Shown here one piece after another: positions 48,454 to 56,653 of a stretch of 64,000 bases of DNA. The notes under the pieces were generated by a model. It had not been told where the DNA came from, made no database searches, and saw only the letters and a program-made list of their open reading frames with translations. This stretch comes from Taklimakanibacter sp049323275 (GTDB taxonomy: Bacteria > Pseudomonadota > Alphaproteobacteria > Rhizobiales > Aestuariivirgaceae), in NCBI GenBank assembly GCA_049323275.1, contig JBMOOM010000019.1:62001-126000 (forward strand). The letters are read 5' to 3'. A program made the position numbers and the translations under genes. How positions within the stretch are numbered: the stretch's first letter is position 1; each line of letters starts with the position of its first letter.

Positions 48454-49658
48454 TGTTCCTCCAGCAGGATTTCCACCGGCCCCTCCGTCGGCGGCAGCGG
48501 CAGCGTGATGCGCCGCTCGGGTCGGCTGGTCAGGCGGCGCGAGGCATATTCGGATCCCGACACGCGCAGCGAAAGGCGTCCCGAGACGGGCCGGCTGACG
48601 CGCAGCTGGAAGCGATCGAGGGCGGCGTCCGCCTGCGGGACTACGGCATGCGGGAGGACCCAGTCGATCGCATCGCCACAGAAGCTGACCCGGTTGCGCC
48701 CGCTGTCCGGCAGCCGGCCTTGCACGCCGGCCCGCATGGCTTTTCCGACCGCCACGCCCTCGGCCCAGCTCCAGCCGGCCGTCTCCACCGGGCGCAGGAC
48801 ATTGCCCGCGGCGAAGTAGGATGGATCCGTGCAGCGCCCGAAATTGTCGATCACCGGCCCGCCGGTCGCAGGATCGCGCCCGAGGTGACTGTCGCTCAGC
48901 AAGGTCGCTTCGGGACGGAAGCGGCCGGTGACGATGACGCCGTCGGCAGCGAGCGTGCTTTCGCCCACCGGACCGTCGAGCACGACGCGCTCGACCTGCT
49001 CGCGGCCCTCTATGCGCCGGATGCGTGTCGAGAGAAATACGGGCACCCGCTTGATCCAGGGATAGATCATCGCCGGCCGCCGCGCGGTGATGCAGGGATT
49101 GGGCTCGATCATGGCGACCGGCCGGATGCCGGCATGCAGGCATGTCATGATCGCCGAGAAGGAGACGAGTTCGGTTCCCAGGATGACAGGGCGGCGGAAG
49201 GGGCGCTTGCCTTCGAGATAGACAAGCCCCTGCAGCGCGCCCGTCGGCAGGACGCCCGCCGGTTTTTCGCCGCCGATCAGGCGCTGGGCGCGCGAGGTCT
49301 CGCGCACGCCCGTGGCGATGAGCACGAGCTTCGCGTCGATCTCCTGCACACCCCGGTCCGACGTCACCGTCAGGCGCGGACCCGGATGCAGCCGCACGAC
49401 ATTGACGCCGGTCGCGATCCGGACGCCGGCAGCCTTGGCGCGTGCGACGAGGGCCCGCGCATAATCGGGACCTCGCATCAGCCGGTGGAATTCACGAAGC
49501 CCGAAGGGATAATGCCCGCAATGCCGGGGGATGCCGCCGGCGGCGGGCTCCCGGTCGAGGACGAGCACGCGGGTGGAAGGTGCGAGCACGGTCGCCGCAG
49601 CGAGCCCGGCGGGACCTGCGCCGATCACGATGACGTCGACTTCCGCGGGGAGGCTCAC
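48450..49658 (-). CDS. FAD/NAD(P)-dependent oxidoreductase, partner of the dehydrogenase
   Basis: From a GTG at 49656-49658 (VSLPAEVDVIVIGAGPAGLA) the 402-residue protein has an FAD GxGxxG, LVLIATGVRETSRAQRLIGG and YFAAGNVLRPVETAGWSWAE, as in the HcnB/SoxA-like oxidoreductases that pair with DAO-type dehydrogenases. It probably passes electrons from the glycerol-3-phosphate-dehydrogenase-like partner to an acceptor. The GTG overlaps the partner's TGA by four bases. The longer frame upstream begins inside that partner and is rejected. Similar three-gene sets (two flavoproteins plus kinase) occur in actinobacteria and firmicutes. Confidence 0.87.
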   Translation of the reverse strand: MSLPAEVDVIVIGAGPAGLAAATVLAPSTRVLVLDREPAAGGIPRHCGHYPFGLREFHRLMRGPDYARALVARAKAAGVRIATGVNVVRLHPGPRLTVTSDRGVQEIDAKLVLIATGVRETSRAQRLIGGEKPAGVLPTGALQGLVYLEGKRPFRRPVILGTELVSFSAIMTCLHAGIRPVAMIEPNPCITARRPAMIYPWIKRVPVFLSTRIRRIEGREQVERVVLDGPVGESTLAADGVIVTGRFRPEATLLSDSHLGRDPATGGPVIDNFGRCTDPSYFAAGNVLRPVETAGWSWAEGVAVGKAMRAGVQGRLPDSGRNRVSFCGDAIDWVLPHAVVPQADAALDRFQLRVSRPVSGRLSLRVSGSEYASRRLTSRPERRITLPLPPTEGPVEILLEEQ

Positions 49659-51055
49659 CCGGCTACCTCCGCCATCGCGCGGTCGAAACGGTCCTGCGTC
49701 AGCCGCGACAGTTCCGCCGTGCAGTAAAAGCCCTGGCAGCGTCCCATCGTCACCCGCGTGCGCCGTTTGAGTCCGGCAAGCGAGCGCGCCGCCAGGGGAC
49801 CATCGAGGGCAGCGAGGATCTCGCGCCGCGTGACCATCTCGCAATGACAGACCACGCCGCCATTGCCTGCGTCATGCCAGTCGCGGGGCGCATGCTCGCT
49901 GATGTTGGAAACGGTCGGCCAAGCCGGCGCCGCGGGGGGCGTCAGCGCCAATTTTGCCAGGGCCTGGACATGGCTCGCAATGCCCAGGGCCGCGGAAAGG
50001 CCGGTCGACCTTATGCCGCCAACCGTGATGTAGCTCAGGCCATCATGTGAGCGAATCTGGTAATCCTTGAATTCGGTCGCCGGCCGCAGACCGGCATAGA
50101 GGGCGGTGACGGCGTGACCCTTCAGAGCCGGCAGGATCTCCTCGCCGCGCCGTCGCAGGAACGCCAGCGTTTCGGACACCAGAACGGCGTGCTCGCGGTC
50201 ATCCTGGTCCTCGGCGGTCGGTCCCACCAGCAGGTTGCCGAAGGCGGTGCGGCAGACGACGACGCCCTTCGTGACCTTGTTGGGAACCGGCAGGATGATG
50301 TGCGAGGCGAGCGCCGCCGCGGGCTTGTCATAGACGACGAACTGGCCTTTGCGCGGCTTGATATGGAAGTCGCGGCGCCCGATCAGCTTCTCGTCCACAA
50401 GATCGCCCCAGAGCCCGGCGGCGTTGACGACCAGGCCGGCACGCACCGTTCCGCGCGTCGTCTCGAGCCTCCAGTCGCCGTCGCGACGCCCGGCGGTCAC
50501 CTCGGCGCCGCGCAGGAGCTCGGCGCCGTTCTCGCAAGCCTGCAGGAGATAGGCGAAAGGCGCCGACCAGGGATCGATCAGATATTCGCGCGGCACGCGA
50601 AAGCCGCTGCGCGCCCTTTCGCTCAGTCCAGGCTCGGCGGCGCGCAACGAAGCGGCGGACAGGGCTTCGACATCCGTCACGCCGTTCCGATGGGCCTGCT
50701 CGATCAGCGCCGGCAGGATCGCCTCCTCTTCCTCGGTCCAGGCCACCACGAGCGCGCCGGAGCGGAGCAGAGGCAGGCCGAGACGGGCATGGATCGAGAG
50801 ATATTCCGCGTAGCCGGAGGCGATGCAGCTGTGCTCGAGCGAGCCGACCGGCGCGTCGAAGCCGGTATGCAGGATCGCCGAATTTCCCTTGGAGGCGCCG
50901 TCCAGTATGTCGACCGCCTTCTCGATGACGGCCACGCGCGCGCCGGCCAGCGCGAATCGCCGGGCGATGGCGCAGCCGACGATGCCGGCGCCAATGACGG
51001 CGACGTCGAAGCGACCCGACAATGCTGACGCCTGATTGGGCATGACTGCGCTCAA
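49655..51055 (-). CDS. Glycerol-3-phosphate-dehydrogenase-like FAD oxidoreductase with BFD iron-sulfur domain
   Basis: The 466-residue protein is a DAO-family flavoenzyme (FDVAVIGAGIVGCAIARRFA near residue 16, NAAGLWGDLVDEKL, GGIRSTGLSAALGIASHV) with a C-terminal [2Fe-2S] BFD domain: CHC in GVVCHCEMVTRREILAAL and CQGFYC near the end. GlpA subunits of anaerobic glycerol-3-phosphate dehydrogenase have this plan. It oxidises a polyol phosphate or a related 2-hydroxy compound. It is the first gene of the operon, divergent from the DeoR regulator. Confidence 0.9.
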   Translation of the reverse strand: MSAVMPNQASALSGRFDVAVIGAGIVGCAIARRFALAGARVAVIEKAVDILDGASKGNSAILHTGFDAPVGSLEHSCIASGYAEYLSIHARLGLPLLRSGALVVAWTEEEEAILPALIEQAHRNGVTDVEALSAASLRAAEPGLSERARSGFRVPREYLIDPWSAPFAYLLQACENGAELLRGAEVTAGRRDGDWRLETTRGTVRAGLVVNAAGLWGDLVDEKLIGRRDFHIKPRKGQFVVYDKPAAALASHIILPVPNKVTKGVVVCRTAFGNLLVGPTAEDQDDREHAVLVSETLAFLRRRGEEILPALKGHAVTALYAGLRPATEFKDYQIRSHDGLSYITVGGIRSTGLSAALGIASHVQALAKLALTPPAAPAWPTVSNISEHAPRDWHDAGNGGVVCHCEMVTRREILAALDGPLAARSLAGLKRRTRVTMGRCQGFYCTAELSRLTQDRFDRAMAEVAG

Positions 51056-51079
51056 GTAGAAGTCCAGTTGGTCAATATC

Positions 51080-51185
51080 TCGGCAATACTGCCCGTATTG
51101 TCAATCACAGCCTGGAGAAATGACCATATAAAGGGAAATTGGCGCGCTTTTCCTGTTGACATGGTCAAATTTGGTAAGTCAAATT
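51080..51185. promoter_or_regulatory. Divergent promoter/operator region of the polyol operon and DeoR-TRAP operon
   Basis: For the DeoR gene: TTGACA (51156-51161), a 17-bp spacer and TCAAAT (51179-51184). GTCAAATT is directly repeated at 51164-51171 and 51178-51185, and related GGTCAAT/TGACCAT sites lie at 51070 and 51121. An inverted repeat GGCAATAC/GTATTGTC (51082-51089, 51095-51102) lies closer to the catabolic operon. These are candidate DeoR-binding sites. Confidence 0.5.
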
Positions 51186-51212
51186 CATCAAACCCGGAAT
51201 AGGGAACCTGTT

Positions 51213-51968
51213 GTGAAACCAAAGCAGCGTCAGGCTCGCGCGCTCGAAGCGATCGAGCGCGAGGGAGAAGTGACAGTCGATGCGCTCGCGGCGGACTTCG
51301 GGGTCTCGCCGGAAACGGTGCGCCGCGATCTGATGCTGCTCGCCGAGAGCGGCGCGGTGCAGAGGGTGCATGGCGGCGCGCGGCGCCTCGGCCTCCATGC
51401 CGAAGGCACTTTCGAACAGCGGATGAGCGAGGCGGCGGCGGAGAAGGCCGAGATCGCGCGCAAGCTGGCGCAGATCATCACGCCCGGCGACACCTGTCTC
51501 ATCGATACCGGATCGACCACGCTCGCCTGCGCCTATGCGCTGAGCGAGATCGCGGATCTGACGATCGTCACGAATTCGGTCCGGATCGCCCAGGTCATGG
51601 CGCGCGGACGCGGGCAGGCGCGCGTGCATCTGATCGGCGGCATCTATGCCGCGGATAACGGCGAATCGGTCGGCGCCGATGCGATAGAGCACATCGCCCG
51701 CTTCCACGCCGACTATGCCATCGTCGGCGTCGCGGCGCTCGACGCCACCGCCGGGCCGTCCGCCTCCAATTTCGACGAAGCCACCGTCGCGCGCGCGATG
51801 TGCTCCAATGCGCGCAAGGTCGTGATCGTGGCGCATGCCGAAAAATTCGGCCGGCAGGCCGCCCACAAGATCTGCCGGCTCAACGAGATCGACATGCTGG
51901 TCAGCGATGGCGAGCCCGCCGACGACCTGCGTCGCGTCCTCAAATCCTCGGGAGTGATTCTGATATGA
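51213..51968 (+). CDS. DeoR/GlpR-family transcriptional repressor
   Basis: From a GTG at 51213 the 251-residue protein shows the DeoR helix-turn-helix (QARALEAIEREGEVTVDALA and FGVSPETVRRDLMLLAESGA, then VQRVHGGARR) and the sugar-phosphate-binding DeoRC domain (DTCLIDTGSTTLACAYAL, LTIVTNSVRIAQVMA, KVVIVAHAEKFGR). GlpR-type members respond to glycerol-3-phosphate. It is placed between the divergent catabolic operon and the TRAP transporter, and probably represses both until a phosphorylated polyol accumulates. Confidence 0.9.
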   Translation: MKPKQRQARALEAIEREGEVTVDALAADFGVSPETVRRDLMLLAESGAVQRVHGGARRLGLHAEGTFEQRMSEAAAEKAEIARKLAQIITPGDTCLIDTGSTTLACAYALSEIADLTIVTNSVRIAQVMARGRGQARVHLIGGIYAADNGESVGADAIEHIARFHADYAIVGVAALDATAGPSASNFDEATVARAMCSNARKVVIVAHAEKFGRQAAHKICRLNEIDMLVSDGEPADDLRRVLKSSGVILI

Positions 51969-51993
51969 AAGCGCCGCGGCGGAAACGCAGGAG

Positions 51994-52506
51994 ATGGCCG
52001 ACGTGATCGCGTCCTATGTGCGGCTCATGGATAGGCTCGCCGATTTCGTCGGCGCCTTCGCCAAATATCTGATCTACGTCATGATCGGCGTCCTGCTGTT
52101 CGACGTCCTGTCGGACAAGGCCTTCGGCTTCGTGCAGAACTGGACGGTCGAGACCGCGCAGTTCACTCTGGCGGCCTTTTATTTCCTGGCCGGGCCCAAG
52201 ACGCTGAAGGACGACACGCATGTCCGGCTCGACCTGATCTACGCCAATCTGTCGGAGCGGGGCAAAGCCCGCATCGACATGGTCACGGTGTGGATCGTCA
52301 TATTCTATCTCGCCGTGATGCTGTGGGGCGCCGTGTCGTCGCTGCAATATTCCTGGGCCACCAACCAGCGCCTGCCTTCGCTCTGGGCGCCATCCCTGGT
52401 GCCGATCAAGGTCCTCATGGTCATCTGCCTGGTGCTCATGATCCTCCAGTGCATCTCGATATTCTTCAAGGATCTCGCGAAGGCGCGCGGCAAGGTGCTG
52501 GCATGA
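51994..52506 (+). CDS. TRAP transporter small membrane subunit (DctQ)
   Basis: The 170-residue protein has four membrane helices and the DctQ pattern (KYLIYVMIGVLLFDVLSDKA; ETAQFTLAAFYFLAGPKTLK; DTHVRLDLIYANLSERGKAR). It pairs with the large DctM subunit. AGGAG abuts the ATG at 51994, too close for good initiation, so the GTG at 52003 may be used. It begins 25 bases after the DeoR gene and overlaps the dctM start by four bases. Confidence 0.9.
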   Translation: MADVIASYVRLMDRLADFVGAFAKYLIYVMIGVLLFDVLSDKAFGFVQNWTVETAQFTLAAFYFLAGPKTLKDDTHVRLDLIYANLSERGKARIDMVTVWIVIFYLAVMLWGAVSSLQYSWATNQRLPSLWAPSLVPIKVLMVICLVLMILQCISIFFKDLAKARGKVLA

Positions 52507-53834
52507 GCTACGAGGCAATCGCCCTCCTGATGTTCGCCGGCATGCTGCTTCTCATGCTGACCGGGCAGCGCGTATTCGCGATGATCGGCGCGGTGGCTGC
52601 CGCCTCGGCGCTCGCCCTCTATGGCAATGCGTCCGCCGAGCTGCCTTTCAACGCGGCGTTCAAGCTGTTCTCCTGGCATGCGCTGCTGACGCTGCCGCTC
52701 TTCGTCTATATGGGACACATGATGGCCAAGAGCGGCATCGCCGAAGAGCTCTACCAGATGATGCATGTGTGGTTCGGCAAATTGCCCGGCGGCCCGGCGC
52801 TCGGCACCATCTTCCTGATGGTCATCATCAGCGCGATCAACGGCCTTTCGGTCGCCGGTCTCGCCATCGGCTCGGCGATCGCGCTGCCAGAGATGCTGCG
52901 GCGCGGCTATGACAAGATCCTGATCACCGGCGTCGTGCAGGGCGGCTCGACGCTCGGCATCCTGATCCCGCCGTCGGTTGTCATGGTCCTCTATGCCGTG
53001 ATCGCGCGCCAGCCGGTGTCCGACCTGTGGCTGGCCGGCGTGCTGCCGGGCCTCCTGATGGCGGCGATCTTCGCCGTCTATGTCTGGATCCGCGTCAAGA
53101 TCAATCCGGCGCTGGCGCCCAAGCTCAGCGACGAAGAGCTGGCGATGCCGTTGGCCGAGAAGCTGAAGCTGCTTCGCGCCGGCATCATCCCGTTCCTGAT
53201 CTTCGCGCTGATGATCGGCCTTTTCGTCGCCGGCTATACGAGCCTGCTCGAAAGCGCCGCCGTCGGGGCCGCCTCGGCGACTCTGGCGGCCGCTTGGAAG
53301 GGCAGGCTGACTCTGGCCCTGCTGGACGAGACGGCGCGGGAAACCATGTCGGTCACGGCGCTTTTCATGTGGGTGATCCTCGGCGCGCTGGCCTTCTCGT
53401 CTGTCTTCGACGGCATCGGCGCGGTGCGGGCGATCGAGAATGTCTTCATCCACAACTGGAACCTGTCGCCCTGGATGGTGATCGTGCTGATGCAGGCGAG
53501 CTTCATCATCATGGGGATGTTCCTGGACGATACGGCCATGCTGGTCATCGTCGCGCCGCTTTACATTCCGCTCGTCGCGGGGCTCGATCTCGGCGTCGAC
53601 AATCAGATGGTCTGGTTCGGGATCCTGTACACGATGACGTGCCAGATCGCCTATATCAGCCCGCCCTTCGGCTACAACCTCTTCCTGATGCGCGGCCTCG
53701 CGCCGAAGGAGATCACGCTGGTCGATATCTACAGATCGATCTGGCCGTTCGTGATCATGATCATACTCACCATCGCCTTGCTGATGATCTTCCCCCAGAT
53801 CGCGACATGGCTGCCCGCCTATGTCCGAGGATAA
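52503..53834 (+). CDS. TRAP transporter large membrane subunit (DctM)
   Basis: The 443-residue protein, beginning MSYEAIALLMFAGMLLLMLT, has about 12 helices and DctM signatures: LFVYMGHMMAKSGIAEELYQ, GGSTLGILIPPSVVMVLYAV, GMFLDDTAMLVIVAPLYIPL and ISPPFGYNLFLMRGL. It is the sodium-driven translocation subunit. Its ATG overlaps the DctQ stop; the larger frame starts inside dctQ and is rejected. Confidence 0.93.
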   Translation: MSYEAIALLMFAGMLLLMLTGQRVFAMIGAVAAASALALYGNASAELPFNAAFKLFSWHALLTLPLFVYMGHMMAKSGIAEELYQMMHVWFGKLPGGPALGTIFLMVIISAINGLSVAGLAIGSAIALPEMLRRGYDKILITGVVQGGSTLGILIPPSVVMVLYAVIARQPVSDLWLAGVLPGLLMAAIFAVYVWIRVKINPALAPKLSDEELAMPLAEKLKLLRAGIIPFLIFALMIGLFVAGYTSLLESAAVGAASATLAAAWKGRLTLALLDETARETMSVTALFMWVILGALAFSSVFDGIGAVRAIENVFIHNWNLSPWMVIVLMQASFIIMGMFLDDTAMLVIVAPLYIPLVAGLDLGVDNQMVWFGILYTMTCQIAYISPPFGYNLFLMRGLAPKEITLVDIYRSIWPFVIMIILTIALLMIFPQIATWLPAYVRG

Positions 53835-53865
53835 TTACGAACGGAAACGACAGGAGAGAGAGAAA

Positions 53866-54945
53866 ATGACCGACGACACGACCAATCCCAGCCCATCGGA
53901 ACGCATTCTGGCCAACCGCCGGAAGTTCCTCGCCACAGCGGGCATCGCGGCTCCGGCTGTCCTCGCGGCGCCGGCGATCGTGCGGGCGCAGGCGCCGATC
54001 AAGTGGCGGCTGCAGACCTATTCGGGGGCGCCCCTCGGCGCGCATGTCATCAAGCCGCAGATCGACGCCTTCAACGCGGCCGCCAATGGCGAGATGACGA
54101 TTGAGCTTTATTACGCCGATCAGCTCGTCCCTACATCGGAGCTGTTCCGGGCGCTGCAGAACGGAACGCTGGACGCCATCCAGTCGGACGAGGCGACGAT
54201 GGCCTCGCCGGTCGACATCGCTGTCTTCGGCGGCTACTTCCCGTTCGCCACACGCTACAGCCTCGATGTGGCGTCGATGTTCATGTATTACGGCCTCGAC
54301 AAGATCTGGCAGGAAGCCTATGCCGACGTGCCGAATGTCACCTATCTGTCGACCGGCGCGTGGGATCCCTTGCATATCTTCACGGTGAAGAAGCCGATCC
54401 GCAGCCTGGCCGATTTCAACGGCCTGCGCGTCTTCGGCGTGCCGACCGCCGGCAAATTCCTCTCCCGCTATGGCATGATCCCGGTCACCGTTCCGTGGGA
54501 CGACGTCGAAGTCTCGATGCGCACCGGCGATCTCGACGGCGTGGCCTGGTGCGGCTTCACCGAAGCCTATGAAGTCGGCTGGGCCAATGTGTGCAAATAC
54601 GCGCTGTCGAACTCGGTGACCGGCGCCTGGTTCGGCTCCTATTTCGCCAATACCGAAAGCTGGAAGAAGGTGCCGCCGCATCTGCAGCAGCTCTATAAGA
54701 CGACGATCGACCAGTCGCATTATTACCGCAACATCTGGTATTGGGGCGGCGAGGCGCAGTTGCGCGTCAATGGCGAGAAGATGGAGCAGACGGCGCTGCC
54801 GGCCGAAGAGTGGGCGCAGGTCATCAAGGACTCCGAGTCCTTCTGGGACGAGGTGGCGGGTGAATCCGAACGCGCCAAACGCGTCGTCGAGATCTTCAAG
54901 CGTTACGCGGCCGACCAGGCGAAAGCGGGTTACCCCTATCGCTGA
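53866..54945 (+). CDS. TRAP transporter substrate-binding protein (DctP), atypical ligand site
   Basis: The 359-residue protein starts MTDDTTNPSPSERILANRRK with a Tat-like signal (NRRKFLATAGIAAPAVLAAP then AIVRAQA) and the DctP fold IKWRLQTYSGAPLG, FRALQNGTLDAIQSDE, KKPIRSLADFNGLRVFGVPT, EVSMRTGDLDGVAW. In carboxylate-binding TRAP proteins the segment after the DLKGLK-type turn carries a conserved Arg (LRVP); here the aligned stretch reads GLRVFGVP, so that Arg seems replaced. GGAGAG precedes the ATG at 53866. The ligand may not be a simple carboxylate; a polyol or sugar acid would fit the neighbours. Confidence 0.9.
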   Translation: MTDDTTNPSPSERILANRRKFLATAGIAAPAVLAAPAIVRAQAPIKWRLQTYSGAPLGAHVIKPQIDAFNAAANGEMTIELYYADQLVPTSELFRALQNGTLDAIQSDEATMASPVDIAVFGGYFPFATRYSLDVASMFMYYGLDKIWQEAYADVPNVTYLSTGAWDPLHIFTVKKPIRSLADFNGLRVFGVPTAGKFLSRYGMIPVTVPWDDVEVSMRTGDLDGVAWCGFTEAYEVGWANVCKYALSNSVTGAWFGSYFANTESWKKVPPHLQQLYKTTIDQSHYYRNIWYWGGEAQLRVNGEKMEQTALPAEEWAQVIKDSESFWDEVAGESERAKRVVEIFKRYAADQAKAGYPYR

Positions 54946-54962
54946 CAATGCATGATGGTTTC

Positions 54963-54985
54963 GGAGCGCCGCCTATCGGCGCTCC
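54963..54985. terminator. Hairpin between convergent dctP and amn
   Basis: GGAGCGCCG and CGGCGCTCC form a 9-bp stem with a CCTAT loop in the 45-base gap between converging genes. There is no T tract on either side, so it is a weak bidirectional terminator at best. Confidence 0.5.
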
Positions 54986-54990
54986 GTGCC

Positions 54991-56469
54991 TTACCTGAAA
55001 GGCGGTTCGTCGAAGCTCCTGAGCTTGCGCGAATGAAGCTGCTTCAGCTCGCCGCGCAGGAGATCGATGGCGGCGAGGCCGATCATCATGTGCTCGCCGA
55101 CCGCACGGTCGTAGAAGGCGTTGGCGGCGCCCGGCAGCTTGATCTCACCATGCAGCGGCTTGTCGGAGACGCAGAGCAGCGTCCCATAAGGCACGCGCAA
55201 ACGATAGCCTTGCGCGGCGATGGTGCCCGATTCCATGTCGACGGCGATGGCGCGCGACAGGTTTATGCGGCGGCGCTCCTGCGACCAGCGCAGTTCCCAG
55301 TTGCGGTCGTCATTGGTGACGACGGTACCGGTGCGCAGGCGCGCTTTCAGCTGCTCGCCGCGCTCGCCCGTCACCTTGGCGGCGGCTTCCTGCAGCGCCA
55401 CCTGGACTTCGGCGAGCGCCGGTATGGGAATATCGGGCGGCACGGCGCCGTCGAGAATGCGGTCCTGGCGGAAATAGGCATGCGCCAGCACATAGTCGCC
55501 GATGCGCTGCGACTGGCGCAGGCCGCCGCAATGGCCGATCATCAGCCAGCAATGCGGGCGCAGCACCGCCAGATGGTCGGTGATGTTCTTGGCGTTGGAG
55601 GAGCCGACGCCGATATTGATGAGGCTGACGCCGCCCTTTCCGTCACGGCGCAGGAGATGGTAGCCCGGCATCTGGAAACGGTGCCAGGGCGAGGAGGTGA
55701 TGGCGGTGTCGCAATCCTCGACCGCCAGGCCGTCGCGCCCGATCATGATGCCGCCGGGCAGGACGAGCGCGTCATAGGGGCCATCGGCGCGGATCTGCTC
55801 GATGCCCCAATTGACGAACTGGTCGACATAACGGTGATAGTTGGTGAGCAGGATCCAGGGCTGCACATGGCGCCAGTTGGTGCCGGTATAGTGGACGATG
55901 CGCTTGAGCGAATAATCGGTGCGGGTCGCGTCGAACAAAGCGAGCGGCATCGGCTCGCCCTTGGGCGGTGTCCATAATCCGTCGGCGATCTCGTCACCGA
56001 TCGCCGACAGCGCCGGAGCCGGGAAGTGGCGCGCCAGCTCGGCGGCCGAGATATTGTCGCGGCCGAGTTCGTCGCCTTGATCGAGCACATAGGGATAGGG
56101 AATGTCCTGGTTGCTGCGCCCGACCGAGATGGTGGTCGGATAATCGGCGACGAGGAGGCGCAGCTGCTCGACCAGATAATCGCGGAAGGCGCGCGGCTGG
56201 GTGATGGTCGTGGCGTAGATGCCGGGGCTCTCGAACTTGGCATAGGCGCGCGAGAGCGACGGCTGAGCCTGCCCCGAGCCATAGACGAGGCGCAGCTCGG
56301 GATAGCGGAAGCGGGTCCGCTCCTTGGACGTGGGCGGAACGCTCTGAGTGAAGAACCGGTCGAGCGCCTGGCGCAACGCCTCCACCGCGTCCTCATGCAG
56401 TGCGATCAAGCGCTCGACGGCGGTTTCGGGCGTCAGAATTTCGGTTTCGGGGCGATCCGGGCGGTTCAT
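54991..56469 (-). CDS. amn: AMP nucleosidase
   Basis: From MNRPDRPETEILTPETAVER the 492-residue protein has the Amn N-terminal domain (YGSGQAQPSLSRAYAKFES; TTITQPRAFRDYLVEQLRLL) and the phosphorylase-like catalytic domain (LRPHCWLMIGHCGGLRQSQR; SRAIAVDMESGTIAAQGYRL; LLCVSDKPLHGEIKLPGAAN). It hydrolyses AMP to adenine and ribose-5-phosphate and regulates the adenylate pool. An ATG two codons earlier is also possible. It is divergent from the decarboxylase gene. Confidence 0.94.
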   Translation of the reverse strand: MNRPDRPETEILTPETAVERLIALHEDAVEALRQALDRFFTQSVPPTSKERTRFRYPELRLVYGSGQAQPSLSRAYAKFESPGIYATTITQPRAFRDYLVEQLRLLVADYPTTISVGRSNQDIPYPYVLDQGDELGRDNISAAELARHFPAPALSAIGDEIADGLWTPPKGEPMPLALFDATRTDYSLKRIVHYTGTNWRHVQPWILLTNYHRYVDQFVNWGIEQIRADGPYDALVLPGGIMIGRDGLAVEDCDTAITSSPWHRFQMPGYHLLRRDGKGGVSLINIGVGSSNAKNITDHLAVLRPHCWLMIGHCGGLRQSQRIGDYVLAHAYFRQDRILDGAVPPDIPIPALAEVQVALQEAAAKVTGERGEQLKARLRTGTVVTNDDRNWELRWSQERRRINLSRAIAVDMESGTIAAQGYRLRVPYGTLLCVSDKPLHGEIKLPGAANAFYDRAVGEHMMIGLAAIDLLRGELKQLHSRKLRSFDEPPFR

Positions 56470-56653
56470 AAGCACTCCTTTGCGGAGGTGCTATAGCACG
56501 GCTTCGGGGGCCGCCACAGGCTGCCGCCGGCCGACGCCATTTGACGGCCCGGCGAGACTCACCATAGCGTCAGGCAACCTTCATCATCTTCTTGTTAGTT
56601 CTGGTAAAAGCGATGGGGGCGGGCCACGGGCCCGACAAGGCGCGAGGTAAGCC

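Noticed and set aside
49659..49844. N-terminal extension of the FAD oxidoreductase at 48450
   Set aside because: It lies inside the preceding dehydrogenase gene in another frame; the GTG at 49658 gives the FAD motif at the proper distance and an ATGA-type overlap.
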